Shown: positions 13,360 to 24,930 of the stretch, one piece after another | Layout of the letters: each line of letters opens with the position of its first letter | How positions within the stretch are numbered: the stretch's first letter is position 1 | Assembly (NCBI GenBank): GCA_033964015.1 | Contig: CM066923.1 | Span: forward strand, 6,375,978 to 6,439,977 | Direction of reading: 5' to 3' | Length of the DNA: 64,000 nucleotides | Source of the DNA: Scolanthus callimorphus | Lineage: Eukaryota; Cnidaria; Anthozoa; Actiniaria; Edwardsiidae | Position numbers and translations under genes: made by a program | The notes under the pieces: model-generated | The model's database searches: none | What the model was told of the DNA's origin: nothing | What the model saw: the letters and a program-made list of their open reading frames with translations, nothing else

Positions 13360-13672
13360 CAGGGGCGTAGCCAGCACTTATGAGAGGGGGGGTTCCAAAA
13401 TTCAAAAAATAAAAAACTCCAAATAGATCGGACGTGTTTTTTGCGTTCTTCCACAGGAAACCCAGCCAAAAATATTGATCTCGGGAAAAACTAGCGTTTG
13501 AAGAAATTTGCTACATTTTATTGGAGCCTTTATTTGTTGTCTATTAAATATTTACCGAATTTTAGTAATAAGTCGGTCCAGAACAGAGGCGAGGGGGGGT
13601 TCCGCTGCGGGAGAGGGGGGTTCCGGAACCCCTGGAACCCCCCCCCCCCCCCCCCCCCTGGCTACGCCCCTG
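13360..13672. mobile_element. CAGGGGCGTAGCCAG element, copy 1
   Basis: Terminal inverted repeats caggggcgtagccag and ctggctacgcccctg are flanked by the 5-bp direct repeat gtaat (13355-13359, 13673-13677). The interior is G-rich or C-rich without coding content. Confidence 0.75.
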
Positions 13673-13888
13673 GTAATTGCTAGTATCTATTTCACAGTCG
13701 GATGAAAACCATTTTATATGGCAGGGGCGCCGCGTGGCCATTTTGTCAAGTACGCACAATACGCATATATCCGGTCAAAAACGTTATGTGAATACAAGCA
13801 AGGAAAGCGTCTTGCCCTTGTTTTGAGCAAACGTTGCGCAAACAAAACGTTTTGGTTGCGTTCCAGATCACTTCAAGTACGCTCGTGC

Positions 13889-14045
13889 GTATACACCTAA
13901 TTCAAAAAAGGTTGCTTTGGCGTTTGGTCTTTCAATTATAGCGCGAAACAAAGGAATTCTTTGCTTCAGTGACCACGAAACAAAGGCGTTCAATGACCAA
14001 AGACCAATGACCAAAGCAACCTTTTCTGAATTAGGTGTATGCGTA
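13889..14045. repeat. Palindromic MITE-like element
   Basis: The arm tacacctaattcaaaaaagg continues into ttgctttgg and pairs with ccaaagcaaccttttctgaa leading to ttaggtgta. The outer gcgtatacacc and ggtgtatgcgt also pair. Confidence 0.6.
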
Positions 14046-14415
14046 CAGGACGCTCTGCGCGCCTGCATGTCAAGGTATAGCTTGGTAACTAGATATTAGG
14101 CTTATTGTTATCGGTTATAAAGACAATGATTCCTATGATTATTTTTATTCAAGGCGCGCCGTAGTTCGACTAAAGAGCTAGAGACGCGCTTTTTTATAAA
14201 CCACTTTGACAATTGATGCAAATTCGCGAAAGCAGCAGCACTTTCTTGGTCTGCTAGGAAAGAGGTCAAAACAATGGTACTTTTTAGATGCCTGATTTTG
14301 TCAGGGGAGGTGGTGGGGGTGGCGGGAAGGAGTATCCCACCCAACCCCCGTCTGAATTTTCAACTTTTATTTTCCGTCGAATTACAGGGCTAGCAGATTT
14401 AGTGCATAAATGTAC

Positions 14416-14570
14416 TCAGCGGCGTAGCCAGGAATTTCTGAAAGGGGGGGGGGGGGGGCGGATAGTGAAAACATGAGACGAAAATGCTCAAATTTTCTCC
14501 AGCAAATACGTAAATGCATGGGAAAATTTCCAAGAAAGGGGGGGACCCCCCCTGGATCCCCCCTGGCACT
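14416..14570. repeat. Degenerate copy of the GGCGTAGCCAGG element
   Basis: It starts ggcgtagccaggaatttc and has the same G-run / C-run interior as the copy at 13360-13672. The right terminus is degraded and no clear flanking duplication is seen. Confidence 0.45.
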
Positions 14571-15429
14571 TGCCTCTGTTGTAGAGTACGATGGTGAGCC
14601 TACCTTTTCATTAGGGTCGTGATTCTGCGAAATATTAATTTTTTCAAAAATGTAAAAGTATATATAGGCTGCAGACCTTCCAACCCCTCAGAGGTCAAAA
14701 ACTGGAGACTGGCCATAAAAAAACAGTGGAGCGGATTGGGGTAAAACCTGGAGATCAGCCAAAATGGCTGTACAAGCCCGTAAAACAATATGAATATTAA
14801 AAAAAGTCAAATAACCAAAAAAAAGGACTTACAATTATTTGTGTTCCTTATTATATTGTTCTGTTGCCTTCTTTGCTCTTATAATCCAAATCGGTTTACT
14901 TGTTTTTACAGCTATAGTTTCAATTTAGCTTGCACAAATCATGGTTGAAATGTACAGGATATATTTTTCTCTAATGAAACAACATTTTCAAAAACCGTGA
15001 GATTTCAAGGCAAACCGCGAGACCGTGAGTTTATGCTTCAAACCGTGAGTCTCACGGTGAAACCGTGAGAGTTGGCAGGTCTGGTTGCTGGTGGTTTCGG
15101 GTCATGGCCACACCCCTTGAATCGGGTCTCCTGGAGTACCATTGTTTCAACCTCTTCCCCTAGAATTAGAGAGTGACTTCATTCATCGTGGATAGGAGTC
15201 GACGGAGCGATAAAGACACAGCCTTATCTTGGGCGCTGAGTGGGCTTCCTGTGCTCAAAAATGAACCGCGAGGAAGCGTTAGGGCTGGGCAGAGTTCAGG
15301 GAGATGGTCCCGGATGACGTCGCATCTCCTATCTAGCCACAGGAAGCCCGTCCAGTCGCCAGGGACTCAGCTGATGAAAACATTGTTATTCTTGGCTTGC
15401 ACTCATTTTCTATGGGAATAAATTCACAA

Positions 15430-15522
15430 AAGCGCGGCGGCCATGTTGGTGTACAGAACTAAAGAGCAACAAATGAATTTTCTTTTGTTCCTGTACACCA
15501 ACATGGCCGCCAATGACGTCAC
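15430..15522. repeat. Short hairpin element
   Basis: The arms ggcggccatgttggtgtac and gtacaccaacatggccgcc pair perfectly around about 50 bases. It lies just downstream of the mucin-like gene stop. Confidence 0.5.
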
Positions 15523-15575
15523 GTGCAAGCCAGCAATAGGATTTGAACTAATGAAGGTAGAACTCACAAAAGTTC

Positions 15576-15781
15576 TCACGTATAGCTCGGCAGATCATGC
15601 ATGTCCACTAGTTGCCCGTGATTGAACTGAGCTCTTTGTCTTAGCCTTTTGCGTGTGAAACGCACCGCGATCACCGCAAGGATACCGGCTATTAAAAGGA
15701 CGCCGATTACCACACCCACGACTTCGCCTTTTGTTAACTTCGTATGGCTACCAGCACCGCTCTTTCTTGTGTTTCCAGGTC
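15576..15781 (-). CDS. Transmembrane and tail exon of the mucin-like gene
   Basis: The acceptor is TCTTTTACAG, the exon is 206 bases and ends with TGA at 15578-15576. Residues run GPGNTRKSGAGSHTKLTKGE, then a 20-odd residue hydrophobic helix VVGVVIGVLLIAGILAVIAV. The stop-transfer sequence RFTRKRLRQR and a short tail ending LPSYT follow. This gives a clear single-pass type I topology. Confidence 0.82.
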
Positions 15782-18700
15782 CTGTAAAAGAAATAGAAAT
15801 CGTTTCTGTGAAGAAGGTAGGATGTGGTGAAATTTGGCCTTTCAGTGACAAGTTGGCATGGGATGACGGGGGTTGCTATTTTGCGAGCCACCGAGCCCTG
15901 AGCCTTTCGGGGCGAGCCCCGAGCCTTTTGATGTATTTCTTACCATTTTGTATTAAATTTAAAATAATGCTAAATCAATAAGGCAAGGTGGCAAAAAGGT
16001 TGACCATACCCCTTCTCGGCATGAGTTTTACTCAAGTTTTTATTATGTTTTCAAAGACTCGCCTTAAATAGCCTCGGGCTCGCAAAGAGGCTCGCTCGCA
16101 ACCATGGAATGGGCTTTGATTGCGTTAGGCACTCTGTTAGGGGTCTGTTAGGTTACAACTCTGAAGTTTTAATTGCATCTTCAGAGGAAAGTTACATTTT
16201 TTTATAAACTATTATAAAATATATTTTTTGAAAGCGTGCGGCTGTACCGTTGTATAGCTCATTTCAAAATTCATCTTTGAAAGACGGAAACTAAATCGCT
16301 ATTTGTCGGTTGGGCAGAAGTTGCGAATGGGGAGTGAGGAGCGTGGAAATCGGGCAATCTCCATAACTGCCTACCATGCTGGATAAACCAGTAAGAGAAG
16401 AGGCAAGCTAGAGCTACGTGGTAACCAATTTATGAGCCATGGTATTCATGATAATTTTGAAGGAACTGAGATTTGTTTGCTTTTTGCATTTCTTAGTTAG
16501 ACTAATATGTCGAATACTAGAGGGGAATATTAATCCTTGGTATCTTTAAAATGACCACCGTATTACATGTCTGCAATTTGTTTCTAGTTTTTAATGTGTT
16601 TTTCAAAGGCTTGCCAGAAAACGCTCGGGGCTCGCTAAGAGGCTCGCGGCTCGCAAATTAGACAACCTCTGGGATGACTGAGTTTGCGTATAAATTTGAA
16701 ACTTACAATAGGCCGTTATCACGCAATATTGATTAATAATATGTAATAGTTATCAGAAAATGAAATCCAGTATTCAATTCTACACATCCGTATTAGTAAA
16801 ACTTCAAAGTTTGGTGAAGATTGCTTGAAAACTGGCTGAGATATGAATTTTCAAAACTTCGTATTCTGACTATTTTTTTTACAATGAAATGTATGGGAAA
16901 ATACATCGGAACATCGATGCCCGTCCAGCCTCGACTTGACGTATTTGCCCATACATTTCTTTGTAAATAATACGAAGTTTTGAAAATTCATATCTCAGCC
17001 AGTAATTCTTTTGAAACTTTGCAGTTGTACTAATACGGATGTGTAGAATTGGAAACTGGAATTCATTTTCTGATAACTACTAAATATTATTAATCAATAT
17101 TGCGTGATAACGGCCTATATCTCCCCTCCCCTCCCCTCCCCACGCAAAATAAACCCTGAAAAGTCTTACCCGTCGGCGGTGTCGGAGTATGCGTGTGTTG
17201 CAATACACTCGTAGTAGGACTCGGCTGAACAGCAATTATTGTAGTTTGTATCGGAGGCGTAGTCTTTGCCTTGGCTACGACGGTGGAGGTAGGTGGAGCC
17301 GCTGTACTTTTGGCAGGTAGAATCGCTGTTTTGTGATTTCACTATTATTCTGAGGTTTTATGGGAACTTGTGACGAGCTTTTTGGTGAGGCCGATGAGGT
17401 TGCAGGTGTTTGAGCAGGTGGTTGTGATGGTGATACTATAAATGATGTTGGTGATGGAGTGGTCGTATTACCCTGAGGTTGTATGGGGGCTTGTGACGAG
17501 CTGTCTGATGGCGCCGATGACGTTGTTGTTTCAGAAGGTGATTGCGGTGTGGTTCGTGATGGTGATGGTGATACTGTAGATGATGTTGGTGATGGTGTCG
17601 TCGCATTGCCCTGAGGTTGCATGGGGGTTTGTGACGAGCTGTTTGATGACGCCGAAAACGTTGCTGTTTGAGGAGGTGTTTGTGGCGAAGGTGTTATCGG
17701 CGATGGTGATGGTGATACCGTAGATGATGTGGTCACATTACTCAGTTGAAGATTTACGGTTCTCTGTGAAGAGGTGTTTGATGATGCCGGTGCTGGTGAT
17801 GATACTGTAGCTGGTGACAATGAGTAAAATGTTGTTGTTTGCGTTTGTGATGGTGGCTCAGTTACTGTAATTTCTGTTGCTGCTGCTGGAAATAGTGATG
17901 GAGATGGTGTTGATGGTGCTGCTGCTGCTGTTGTTGTTGAAGGTGATGCGACGACTGCTGTACCTGAAAAAATGCAAAAGTCATGAGGGTCTACTTATTT
18001 AAAGAGCCTGTGTCAGCCGCCATTTTGACAGCATAGCAACATACCAGAGAAAGCATCCATTTCCATCGGCTGATTTTGAGAATATAGAGCAATTTTCTCG
18101 ATTGAATTTGGTAAATCAAATCTGAAACTTTACTTTTAGATGTTTATTTAAATATTTATACACGTAATTCGTCATCTAATATCGAATGAAAACAATAACA
18201 AAGAAGTGGCTTACAACCTCATCAAATGACAGGTGACACGCGGAAGGGACACTCCCAGAGGTGCCTTTCTTGTCCTTTAGGGGGGCTGCGAGGGGAAAAA
18301 TTTGACTTGAAAAATGCATCTTATATTTGTTGCTAAAAATTACCCTATCTTGACTCAATAAGTTGTAGATGGAAAACGGCAAAAATGCTATTAACGGCGA
18401 AACGGGTTGACCACCCTTGTTATTTGGGATAAAGGGTCCTAGGGTTAATAACGGGAAGCCATTCAGTGTGCCTACAAAATTTGTAGTCAGGTCTGAGTAA
18501 TGTAGTGGATGGCCAGTCAACCAGAACGCACGAGGGCGTGGGTGATATTATATCCAAATTATTTGATCGATGCATTCATTACAATTATATCCCAATAACT
18601 TTTCCTCGGGCTAGCAAGGAAAAGCAAAAGCACTGAACAACATATAAATTATATCTGCCTTCTATCAAATTGTGGACTTTAAATTATACGTTACTGAGAT

Positions 18701-19455
18701 GGTCATTGGCACATAATGACAGCGACGGATCGACTCGATAAAATGCCGCGCAACAGCGTATTTAGTCATTTGCCTAAGCATTTGGAGCAAGCCATTGGTA
18801 GTCTATTGGTCTTTTCTAAAACTGCTGGCAAACATTTACCTGTTCCATTTCGTCAGGAGAGTAGATCGGGAAATTTGCCAGCAGTGAAGAAGATATCTCA
18901 GTCAGCACGTGTCAAATTGCGACAAAACAAGCAAACACGGACTAAAACTGAAGCTCAATATCTACGAAATTTCCAAATATAAGTCCCAAATTTATGTCAA
19001 ATTTGCCAGGACGGCCTGAATTTCCAGCAGAGGTGAGATACAAAAACGAATCCAGCAAGAGGGCTTTCTGCCAGCCACCTGCGAAAGTCGGTGAAGAACA
19101 GGTTTCCTGAGGGACAGGTCCGTTGTTGTTTACCATTGAAACGAATGCTCTAGTATTTTAGACGATCTACAAGTATTTTTAGCGCATCCACTATCTCAAC
19201 TTCCAACGCCATAGTCGAAACACGTGGCATACATAACACAGCAGGAAACAAAATGAAAATGCAGTCAGATGTTTTTCTTAATACGTGGTATTTCGACGAA
19301 AGAACCTCCATTAGCAAAATGGGAACTGTTTGGAAGGGGAGATTAAGGAAGGCGTCGACAAATGCATACCAGTCTGATTATTAGTCGCAGTCGTCTGAAG
19401 TATTTGTATCAGAATCAGAATCAAGCAGCTGGCAAAACAACTTGCGATCCCGCAC
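15576..19455 (-). CDS. Mucin-like type I membrane protein, 5' end uncertain
   Basis: Three exons are supported: 19455-19370, 17963-17170 and 15781-15576. They join in phase 1 at both junctions, giving roughly 360 residues. The product has a hydrophobic signal-like segment, a Ser/Thr/Pro-rich stalk with imperfect repeats and Asn-X-Ser/Thr sites, one transmembrane helix and a short basic tail. It is probably a heavily O-glycosylated cell-surface protein; no ligand-binding domain is visible. One base appears to be missing near 17331, where the reading frame slips. The start codon was not located because the first exon in view needs two bases from an upstream exon. The family is not recognised beyond its mucin-like composition. 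Confidence 0.68.
15885..16662. repeat. Element with GCGAGCC-rich inverted ends
   Basis: It begins ttttgcgagccaccgagccc and ends ctcgcggctcgcaaa, with repeated gctcg motifs at 16070-16100. It lies inside the last intron of the mucin-like gene and has no coding content. Confidence 0.4.
16713..17119. repeat. Large palindromic element in mucin-like gene intron
   Basis: Arms of about 180 bases (ataggccgttatcacgcaat onward) are inverted around a short spacer near 16910. Shared blocks include cacatccgtattagta and gaattttcaaaacttcgtat with their complements. It ends 50 bases before the donor of the stalk exon. Confidence 0.7.
17170..17963 (-). CDS. Ser/Thr/Pro-rich stalk exon with frameshift
   Basis: The exon has 794 bases, acceptor TTTTTTCAG, donor ACGG|GTAAGAC. 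It encodes about 264 residues dominated by Ser, Thr, Pro and Ala. About three imperfect repeats of the type SSSQxPxxPQGNxTTPSPTS contain N-glycosylation sites. After NNSEIT the composition continues only in the +1 register (ILPAKSTAAPPTSTV to HTHTPTPPT), while the original frame stops at 17275. Exon length is one base short, fitting a missing A in the four-base run at 17331-17334 (T on the plus strand). Confidence 0.75.
18040..18175. repeat. Dispersed repeat (catccatttccatcggctgat family)
   Basis: Blocks catccatttccatcggctga and ttgaatttggtaaatcaa recur at 55330-55360 and 55555-55575. It lies in an intron of the mucin-like gene. Confidence 0.45.
19370..19455 (-). CDS. Signal-peptide-like exon of the mucin-like gene
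   Basis: The exon has 86 bases, acceptor TTCTTTAG, donor CTG|GTATGC. In the only open frame it reads CGIASCFASCLILILIQIL followed by QTTATNNQT. The split Gly codon fits the next exon in phase 1. The hydrophobic run followed by Thr/Asn-rich residues looks like the end of a signal peptide. There is no ATG in this exon. Confidence 0.5.
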
Positions 19456-21205
19456 CTAAAGAACAAGAAGGATTACTTTCAAATTCACCTTCAATATGAA
19501 CAAATGTGCAGTATAACTTTCGAGATGGAAACAATAAAATGCTTCCCACGGTTGCTGTTCATCAAACTTACATTGTAACGACTGGATGTGGAAGAAAGCT
19601 GACGAGTTTGCTAAGTTGCGGCGCCAAAAGAGATAGAGTACAAAATTTTAAATGGGCTTGTGCTCTGCCCGCTGTTTTGCCAACTATTTTTCGCAATCTA
19701 AGAGCAACGTTGCATCACTTGCTTTGCAAGGAAAATGCAAATAAGAACTGACGGTTTTGCTTCAAAGGTTTTCTGCAGCTTCCTGTTTTTAAAAATACTG
19801 GCCTGTTGTGGGCTTTTTTTGGATTTTAGCCAATTGTTATACAATCAAGAGCCCCTGACGATCAAGTATTAATAGTCTTCATGTCTTCACGAGGTGCTCT
19901 TGTGTGAATATTTCCTAGAAACGACACAAATAAAACTAACAGGAATCTATCAATAACAAGCATTTTCATTGCTGCGACGTTAGGAGCAGCAACATATTCG
20001 CTACGAAGAATGATTCCTTACGAAGGGCGAGATTTGCAGCCGGCCGCGATTTGCATAACACGATTTTATTCGAGGTCGCTTCAACGGGCTGGCTGGACGG
20101 CTGTTGAGCCTCACAATCACGACGACACATTTTGCGATGGGGGATGTAGACAGGAAATAGCACTCACCCACGAGATCTTCTGATATCGCCCGGCGAAACA
20201 TCTCCGCTTTTGTAATGCCGGGTTTTACTGCATTTTATGCCTTTTAAGGTACGTCTGAGACCAAATAAATGTTCACAATGATGAGATGTACGTTTATTTT
20301 AGCTATCTGTGCTGTACTTTGCAAGAGAAGCGCTATTTTCACAATCAATTTGGGTTTTATTCAGTGTTTGTTTATTATACAGTTGCAGTCGCGTGCCAAA
20401 GTACATCAGATTATCCGATTGTCTTGTGTTCGAAAAAGCTGAAGACCTGCAGTGAAATGCAACTTTTGCTAACAGCCGTCTACAGTCGGAATACAAATTT
20501 ATTGTAATTCCAAAATTTCTCGGTTAAGCTGCTGTTTGCCAAAGCAAACGTCTCTCACCTTTGTGGCAATGGTTTCTTCTACTTTTACTGCCAGGAATGC
20601 AGTAAAACACAACAACAATAGGCAACGGTCAATCAAAGAGAATATAGCATTTCTACTCCAACAAGAAGCAGCCGCTTACAGTTTTTAAAAATAAGTGTAT
20701 ACCAAGGCATGTAGATTGTGAAATCGCGCTCGCAGAAACCGCTAGTTTTAAACATTACTTACAGATACTCTAAATTTGTGTTTCCATAGCAACTAAATGT
20801 ATGGAACAGTTAAAGTCTGAAAAGCACAGTTTCATAGATTCCATAAATTTTATGACATCATGTGAACACCAAGAATAGAATAGAATAACTTTACTATAGT
20901 ATACCATGGTTAGACCTCTATTTTGGTTTCCTGTGGTTTTGGCTTTCCGAGGAAGAATGGATACGAGTGAACAAACCGGAAACGCACCACGTGCGATCGA
21001 ATGTTTCTTTTTGTTGGGAGTGACTTTCTGTTTTGTCTGGGATCCGTGGCCTGGAAGAGAAAACTTATACTTATTTTGCGAATCTTTACACTAACTTGTG
21101 GTCAAATTAGAGCGTTGTGAAACAGCGAAGAAGAAAATAGTTTCGTTGACAGATTCCCATTCTGTGAAGAAGGCTGTCAGTCTGACTGATTCCGAAAATC
21201 TCAAA
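19456..21205. other. Region upstream of both mucin-like and multi-pass genes
   Basis: This is the head-to-head interval between the minus-strand mucin-like gene and the plus-strand multi-pass gene. At 19879-19966 (minus strand) a 35-codon frame starts MKMLVIDRFLLVLFVSFLG, a signal-peptide-like sequence, but its splice phase does not fit the next exon. A frame at 20906-21094 lies in the presumed 5' leader of the multi-pass gene. No promoter motif was recognised. Confidence 0.35.
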
Positions 21206-22759
21206 ATGATCGCGGAAATAATCGCTTTGCTCGGCTTTCTGTTTGAGAACTGTACAGGGGTAGTTCTCCTAGAGAACTATGATTTCAGAGAAAGGGGAGC
21301 CGAAGAGGAAGGACTACTACAAGACGCTAGGAGGCAAAATCTTGAAGACTTCACGAAGTTCGACCCAAACGATGATGTTTTCCGTGAATTTGATCCGCTT
21401 GATGTCGAAGATGAAGATCCCAAAGCGTGGAAAAGAGCTCTCCCAAGTGTTAGGATCTCCATCTGGCAGTCCTTCAAGACCGTGCTTCTTATTCAGACTC
21501 TGGCTGGCACAGTGCTTGGACTTTTAGCGGTGTTTCTAGCGTTTTTAGACTTCAACACCGCGGATCTTTGCTATGAAAAAACAGCCGAGTGGAACAAGAT
21601 GCCTCAAGCAGTGCAAAGCATCCGTGTTACCGCTCAAGCTGTAGAGGGTTTTATAATCGAGTTATGGGATTACCTTCTTCTCTCGACTGTGTTTCCATGG
21701 CATTTGATGAAGGAGCTAAACTTACTGACTCTGAACTTACTTGCTGCGTTTACGGACATGGCATACCGATTGTATTTCCAACTCTATGGGATTTACGAGG
21801 TGTCATGGAAGTCTTTCCCCCTGAATGCATTGTTTACTGTAATGATTCTTACAAACAGTTGGATTCTAGGCCGACATTTTATGCCTTTAAGTATAAAAGG
21901 TGCTTTGAAGTATGCATTCATCTTTTCAGCACAGTTTGTCCTTGGAATGTCTGCAAATTTGTTCCTTGTCTATAAGCTCCTGCCATGGTATATCACACAA
22001 AATGAAACAGTCAAGGTAATAATAGCTGGGTTATGCCCTTTACTGACAGCTATACCTAAAGTTGTATCCCGACTTGGAGCACAGAAGCTAAACGGCATTG
22101 TACACCCTGGCACTGCAAATGTTTTTGTCGGCGTTTTATATGGTGCAACAGCTATTGTGTTTCGAATTATGCAGGCAGAGCTAACAAGTTTTGCCCTTTT
22201 CATAGCTCTTGGCATTGGGCATTCTATTGTTGATATGCTTGAGCGACTCTCAATAACAATGCGAGACTATCTGTGGCAGTACTTATATCGTGTAATATGT
22301 CGTCAGCGGCGACCAGTCACAAAATACTGCAACCCGAGAAGTAGGAGGTTTATTGCTGATATTAGCATACAGATTATGTTGCAAGAATCAACTGGGTTGA
22401 TCGCCGCTCTTGGATTCATCCAAATGTACCATTTTATGTACAGTGACAGTAAACCATCATTTTCTGACTACAGCACTCTGATTGATTTTTTGACACGTTC
22501 AGTGACTGGCCTAGCAATCGACTTGTTCTTCAATACACTATCAGTGGTTATTCAGACTAGAGTGATGAATGTTGCTGTGGTAAAGGTTTGGAAGAAGAAG
22601 TGGCGATATCACTTGGTCATCAATGTCATTATCACTGCTGTAACAATGATTTATTTCACTGAGCATTTGTTTGGAGTGATAAGAAGCAAGTATGACTTTG
22701 CTAAACACGCACAATTACGGTTTGCATGGAACTGTACCGAACCATTCTCAACACTTTAA
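21206..22759 (+). CDS. Intronless multi-pass membrane protein, family unknown
   Basis: The frame has 517 codons from the first in-frame ATG (21206), and it is open upstream only to a stop at 21092. The N-terminal 80 residues hold an acidic stretch (DPNDDVFREFDPLDVEDEDP). About nine to eleven hydrophobic segments follow, at roughly 92-116, 148-168, 172-190, 206-224, 236-256, 268-288, 303-320, 327-345, 388-410, 430-450 and 469-488. A cytosolic-looking loop at 350-385 is Arg-rich (YRVICRQRRPVTKYCNPRSR). I do not recognise the family; no transporter or receptor signature is evident. The lack of introns in an intron-rich region could mean a retrocopy or a single-exon gene family. Length, hydrophobic periodicity and absence of repeats argue that it is real. 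Confidence 0.85.
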   Translation: MIAEIIALLGFLFENCTGVVLLENYDFRERGAEEEGLLQDARRQNLEDFTKFDPNDDVFREFDPLDVEDEDPKAWKRALPSVRISIWQSFKTVLLIQTLAGTVLGLLAVFLAFLDFNTADLCYEKTAEWNKMPQAVQSIRVTAQAVEGFIIELWDYLLLSTVFPWHLMKELNLLTLNLLAAFTDMAYRLYFQLYGIYEVSWKSFPLNALFTVMILTNSWILGRHFMPLSIKGALKYAFIFSAQFVLGMSANLFLVYKLLPWYITQNETVKVIIAGLCPLLTAIPKVVSRLGAQKLNGIVHPGTANVFVGVLYGATAIVFRIMQAELTSFALFIALGIGHSIVDMLERLSITMRDYLWQYLYRVICRQRRPVTKYCNPRSRRFIADISIQIMLQESTGLIAALGFIQMYHFMYSDSKPSFSDYSTLIDFLTRSVTGLAIDLFFNTLSVVIQTRVMNVAVVKVWKKKWRYHLVINVIITAVTMIYFTEHLFGVIRSKYDFAKHAQLRFAWNCTEPFSTL

Positions 22760-22849
22760 AGTATCAAGGATGACAAGGTCAATTGGCAGTGGAACACAAA
22801 CTGAAATGGGCACCTTGAAAATCAGAGGAACGCTACAGGGCTATTCCAT

Positions 22850-23060
22850 TTTTTATCTGCACCCCCCTACAGAAGAGTTCCGAGAGGGTATAGCAAAATG
22901 GTCTTTTTCGAGGGGGTCAAACCGAAAAAAAGGCTCTTTCATAGGTTTATCCGAGGGGGTGCAATAAAAAAGTCTCTTCCCTGGGTTTTTCCGAGGGGGT
23001 GCAACCAAAAAAAGGCTCTTCCGTAGGTATTTTCGAGGGGGTAGAGCAAGAAATTTCGAA
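22850..23060. repeat. Short tandem repeat downstream of the multi-pass gene
   Basis: About four degenerate units of roughly 42 bases carry the core ttccgagggggtgcaa followed by aaaaaggctcttcc. It may overlap the 3' UTR of the multi-pass gene. An aataaa-type sequence is at 22964-22969. Confidence 0.5.
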
Positions 23061-23377
23061 GGGGTTATTAAAGATTATAATATTCATCCATTATTCATAG
23101 GATGCTCATCCAATCTCTGCACTGGATTCGGATTAGGTGACACTTCTTGTAACCCCCGATACCACAGTACCTAAAAAAAGCTTCACCTGAGAGACTATAT
23201 GTTGTTTTAGTCCGGCTAGTTCCATGTGGGACAGGAATCATGCCTTCTGCGCATGCTTGCTACAAAACGATTGGCGTTTTTTGTAAACACCCGAAAATTC
23301 TTTCATTTTCAATGCACATTCAATTTAATATAAGTACAAAAGTAGAATATCATAAGTACTTTACAATATTCGTGTCT

Positions 23378-23507
23378 ATGTTGTATCGGCAGATACAAAC
23401 ACGAGCACATAGCGTGAGTGTAATAACACTGGCAACACCTATGTTGTATCGGCAGATACAAACACTCACGCTATGTGCTCGTGTTTGTATCTGCCGATAC
23501 AACATAG
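23378..23507. repeat. Hairpin with an extra internal copy
   Basis: The outer arms tatgttgtatcggcagatac and gtatctgccgatacaacata pair over 44 bases. A third copy of the same tatgttgtatcggcagatac block lies at about 23440. Confidence 0.6.
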
Positions 23508-24046
23508 CCACTCATATTGTAAATAGTACAAATGACCTAAAGAAAATGACCTCTCCCTAGGTGGGGCTGGGGTTGCGGCTAAAAAATGAAATGGCTCACA
23601 GTGCTGCTATTGATATTACATCATAAATCAGGTGCATACTTTACTTAGGGAGTGGTCGTTACTGGGGAGGGCTACTATATTTTGAATAGCCGATGATAAT
23701 AAAACTGTGCTCTCCCCCCCATGGTTAAAGAAAGAAAATTATGACTCTCCATTATTATGGCAAGTTCAGAAACTGATATAGAAATGACCAGAAACATATA
23801 AGTGAGTTGAAACGTGTAACAAACATACATTGCTTTAGTGCCAAGCTGCAGAATATTCGCAGAATAAGCAATTGAACAGATCTTGGAAAGAATGTTGTTG
23901 CAAGACTTCAAGATGTTAAATATTAGCATATTATTATCACTTACAACTGTTGCTCTACTTTATTTGAGCGAAAAATGAAACATTATGAAGAGAAAACCTG
24001 CTTGGGTTAACAGTCAAAACCATGAATATCCACAGCTTGGTTTGCC

Positions 24047-24362
24047 ATTACTACTCTTCTCAGTAGACCGTTACACCTCTCGATTTTTCTGCCTGCTGGC
24101 GGCAGTCTAAAATTGATCGCGTGATCAACTTTTTTGTACCATGTGATGGGTTGCTTATGTACCATGTGATCAACCGTTTTGGGCGTAGACTTCGTTGGAA
24201 TGCGGAAAAACAATGAACTCTCAAAGTTTATACCCACAAACATTGATCACGTGGTACATAAGCAACTCATCACGTGGTACAAAAAAGTGATCACGCAATC
24301 AATTTTAGACAGCCGCCGGTGGGCTGAAAAACCGTAACGGTCTACTGGGAAGAGTAGTACAT
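24047..24362. repeat. Palindromic element
   Basis: Arms of about 110 bases include tactactcttctcagtagac and gatcgcgtgatcaactt with their complements at 24240-24362. It also has internal tgtaccatgtgat repeats. Confidence 0.6.
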
Positions 24363-24674
24363 GTTTCAACTAAGTTATTTGTTTCTGAAATGACCTAATG
24401 ATCCCTTTAAAATAACTAAGCGTTTTGGTGGAGAAAATCAATGGGACCTTCCCCCCTAAATGGCTTGATAAAATTGCAACCCTCCCCGTAAAAATAGTAG
24501 CCCTCCCCCTGTTAAATAATGACTCTGGTACTTTGTTTCTTTAAAAGAATATCATTTTGATGTATGTATATAGGATTTGTTTAAAGTAGAGCCCAATGGA
24601 ACCTCTATTTTAGTTTATCTAGTTTACCTATATTTAGTTTAACTTATCCAGAGATATTTAGTTCTTAGTTATTT

Positions 24675-24930
24675 TAGAGCGGATTTCACATGACTGTCGT
24701 GAAAACAATTGCAATTGAGCAATCACTAGCCAATCAGAGTCGAGAGAAATTACCACTTGCTCCTAAATGGCTTTTCTCTCAGCCAATCACAAGCCGAACC
24801 AATTACCAAGTAATTACACAATTGTATTTACTACAGAATTTGATTGGCTGAGAAAAACGAGTAGCCAATGAGAACGCAAAGCAATCGCAATTACATAACA
24901 AGTGTTGACAGTCATGTGAAATCCGCTCTA
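24675..24930. mobile_element. TAGAGCGGATTTCACATGAC element, copy 1
   Basis: The element is 256 bases with terminal inverted repeats tagagcggatttcacatgac and gtcatgtgaaatccgctcta. The copy at 40660-40915 has the same length but opposite internal orientation. Non-autonomous. Confidence 0.75.
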
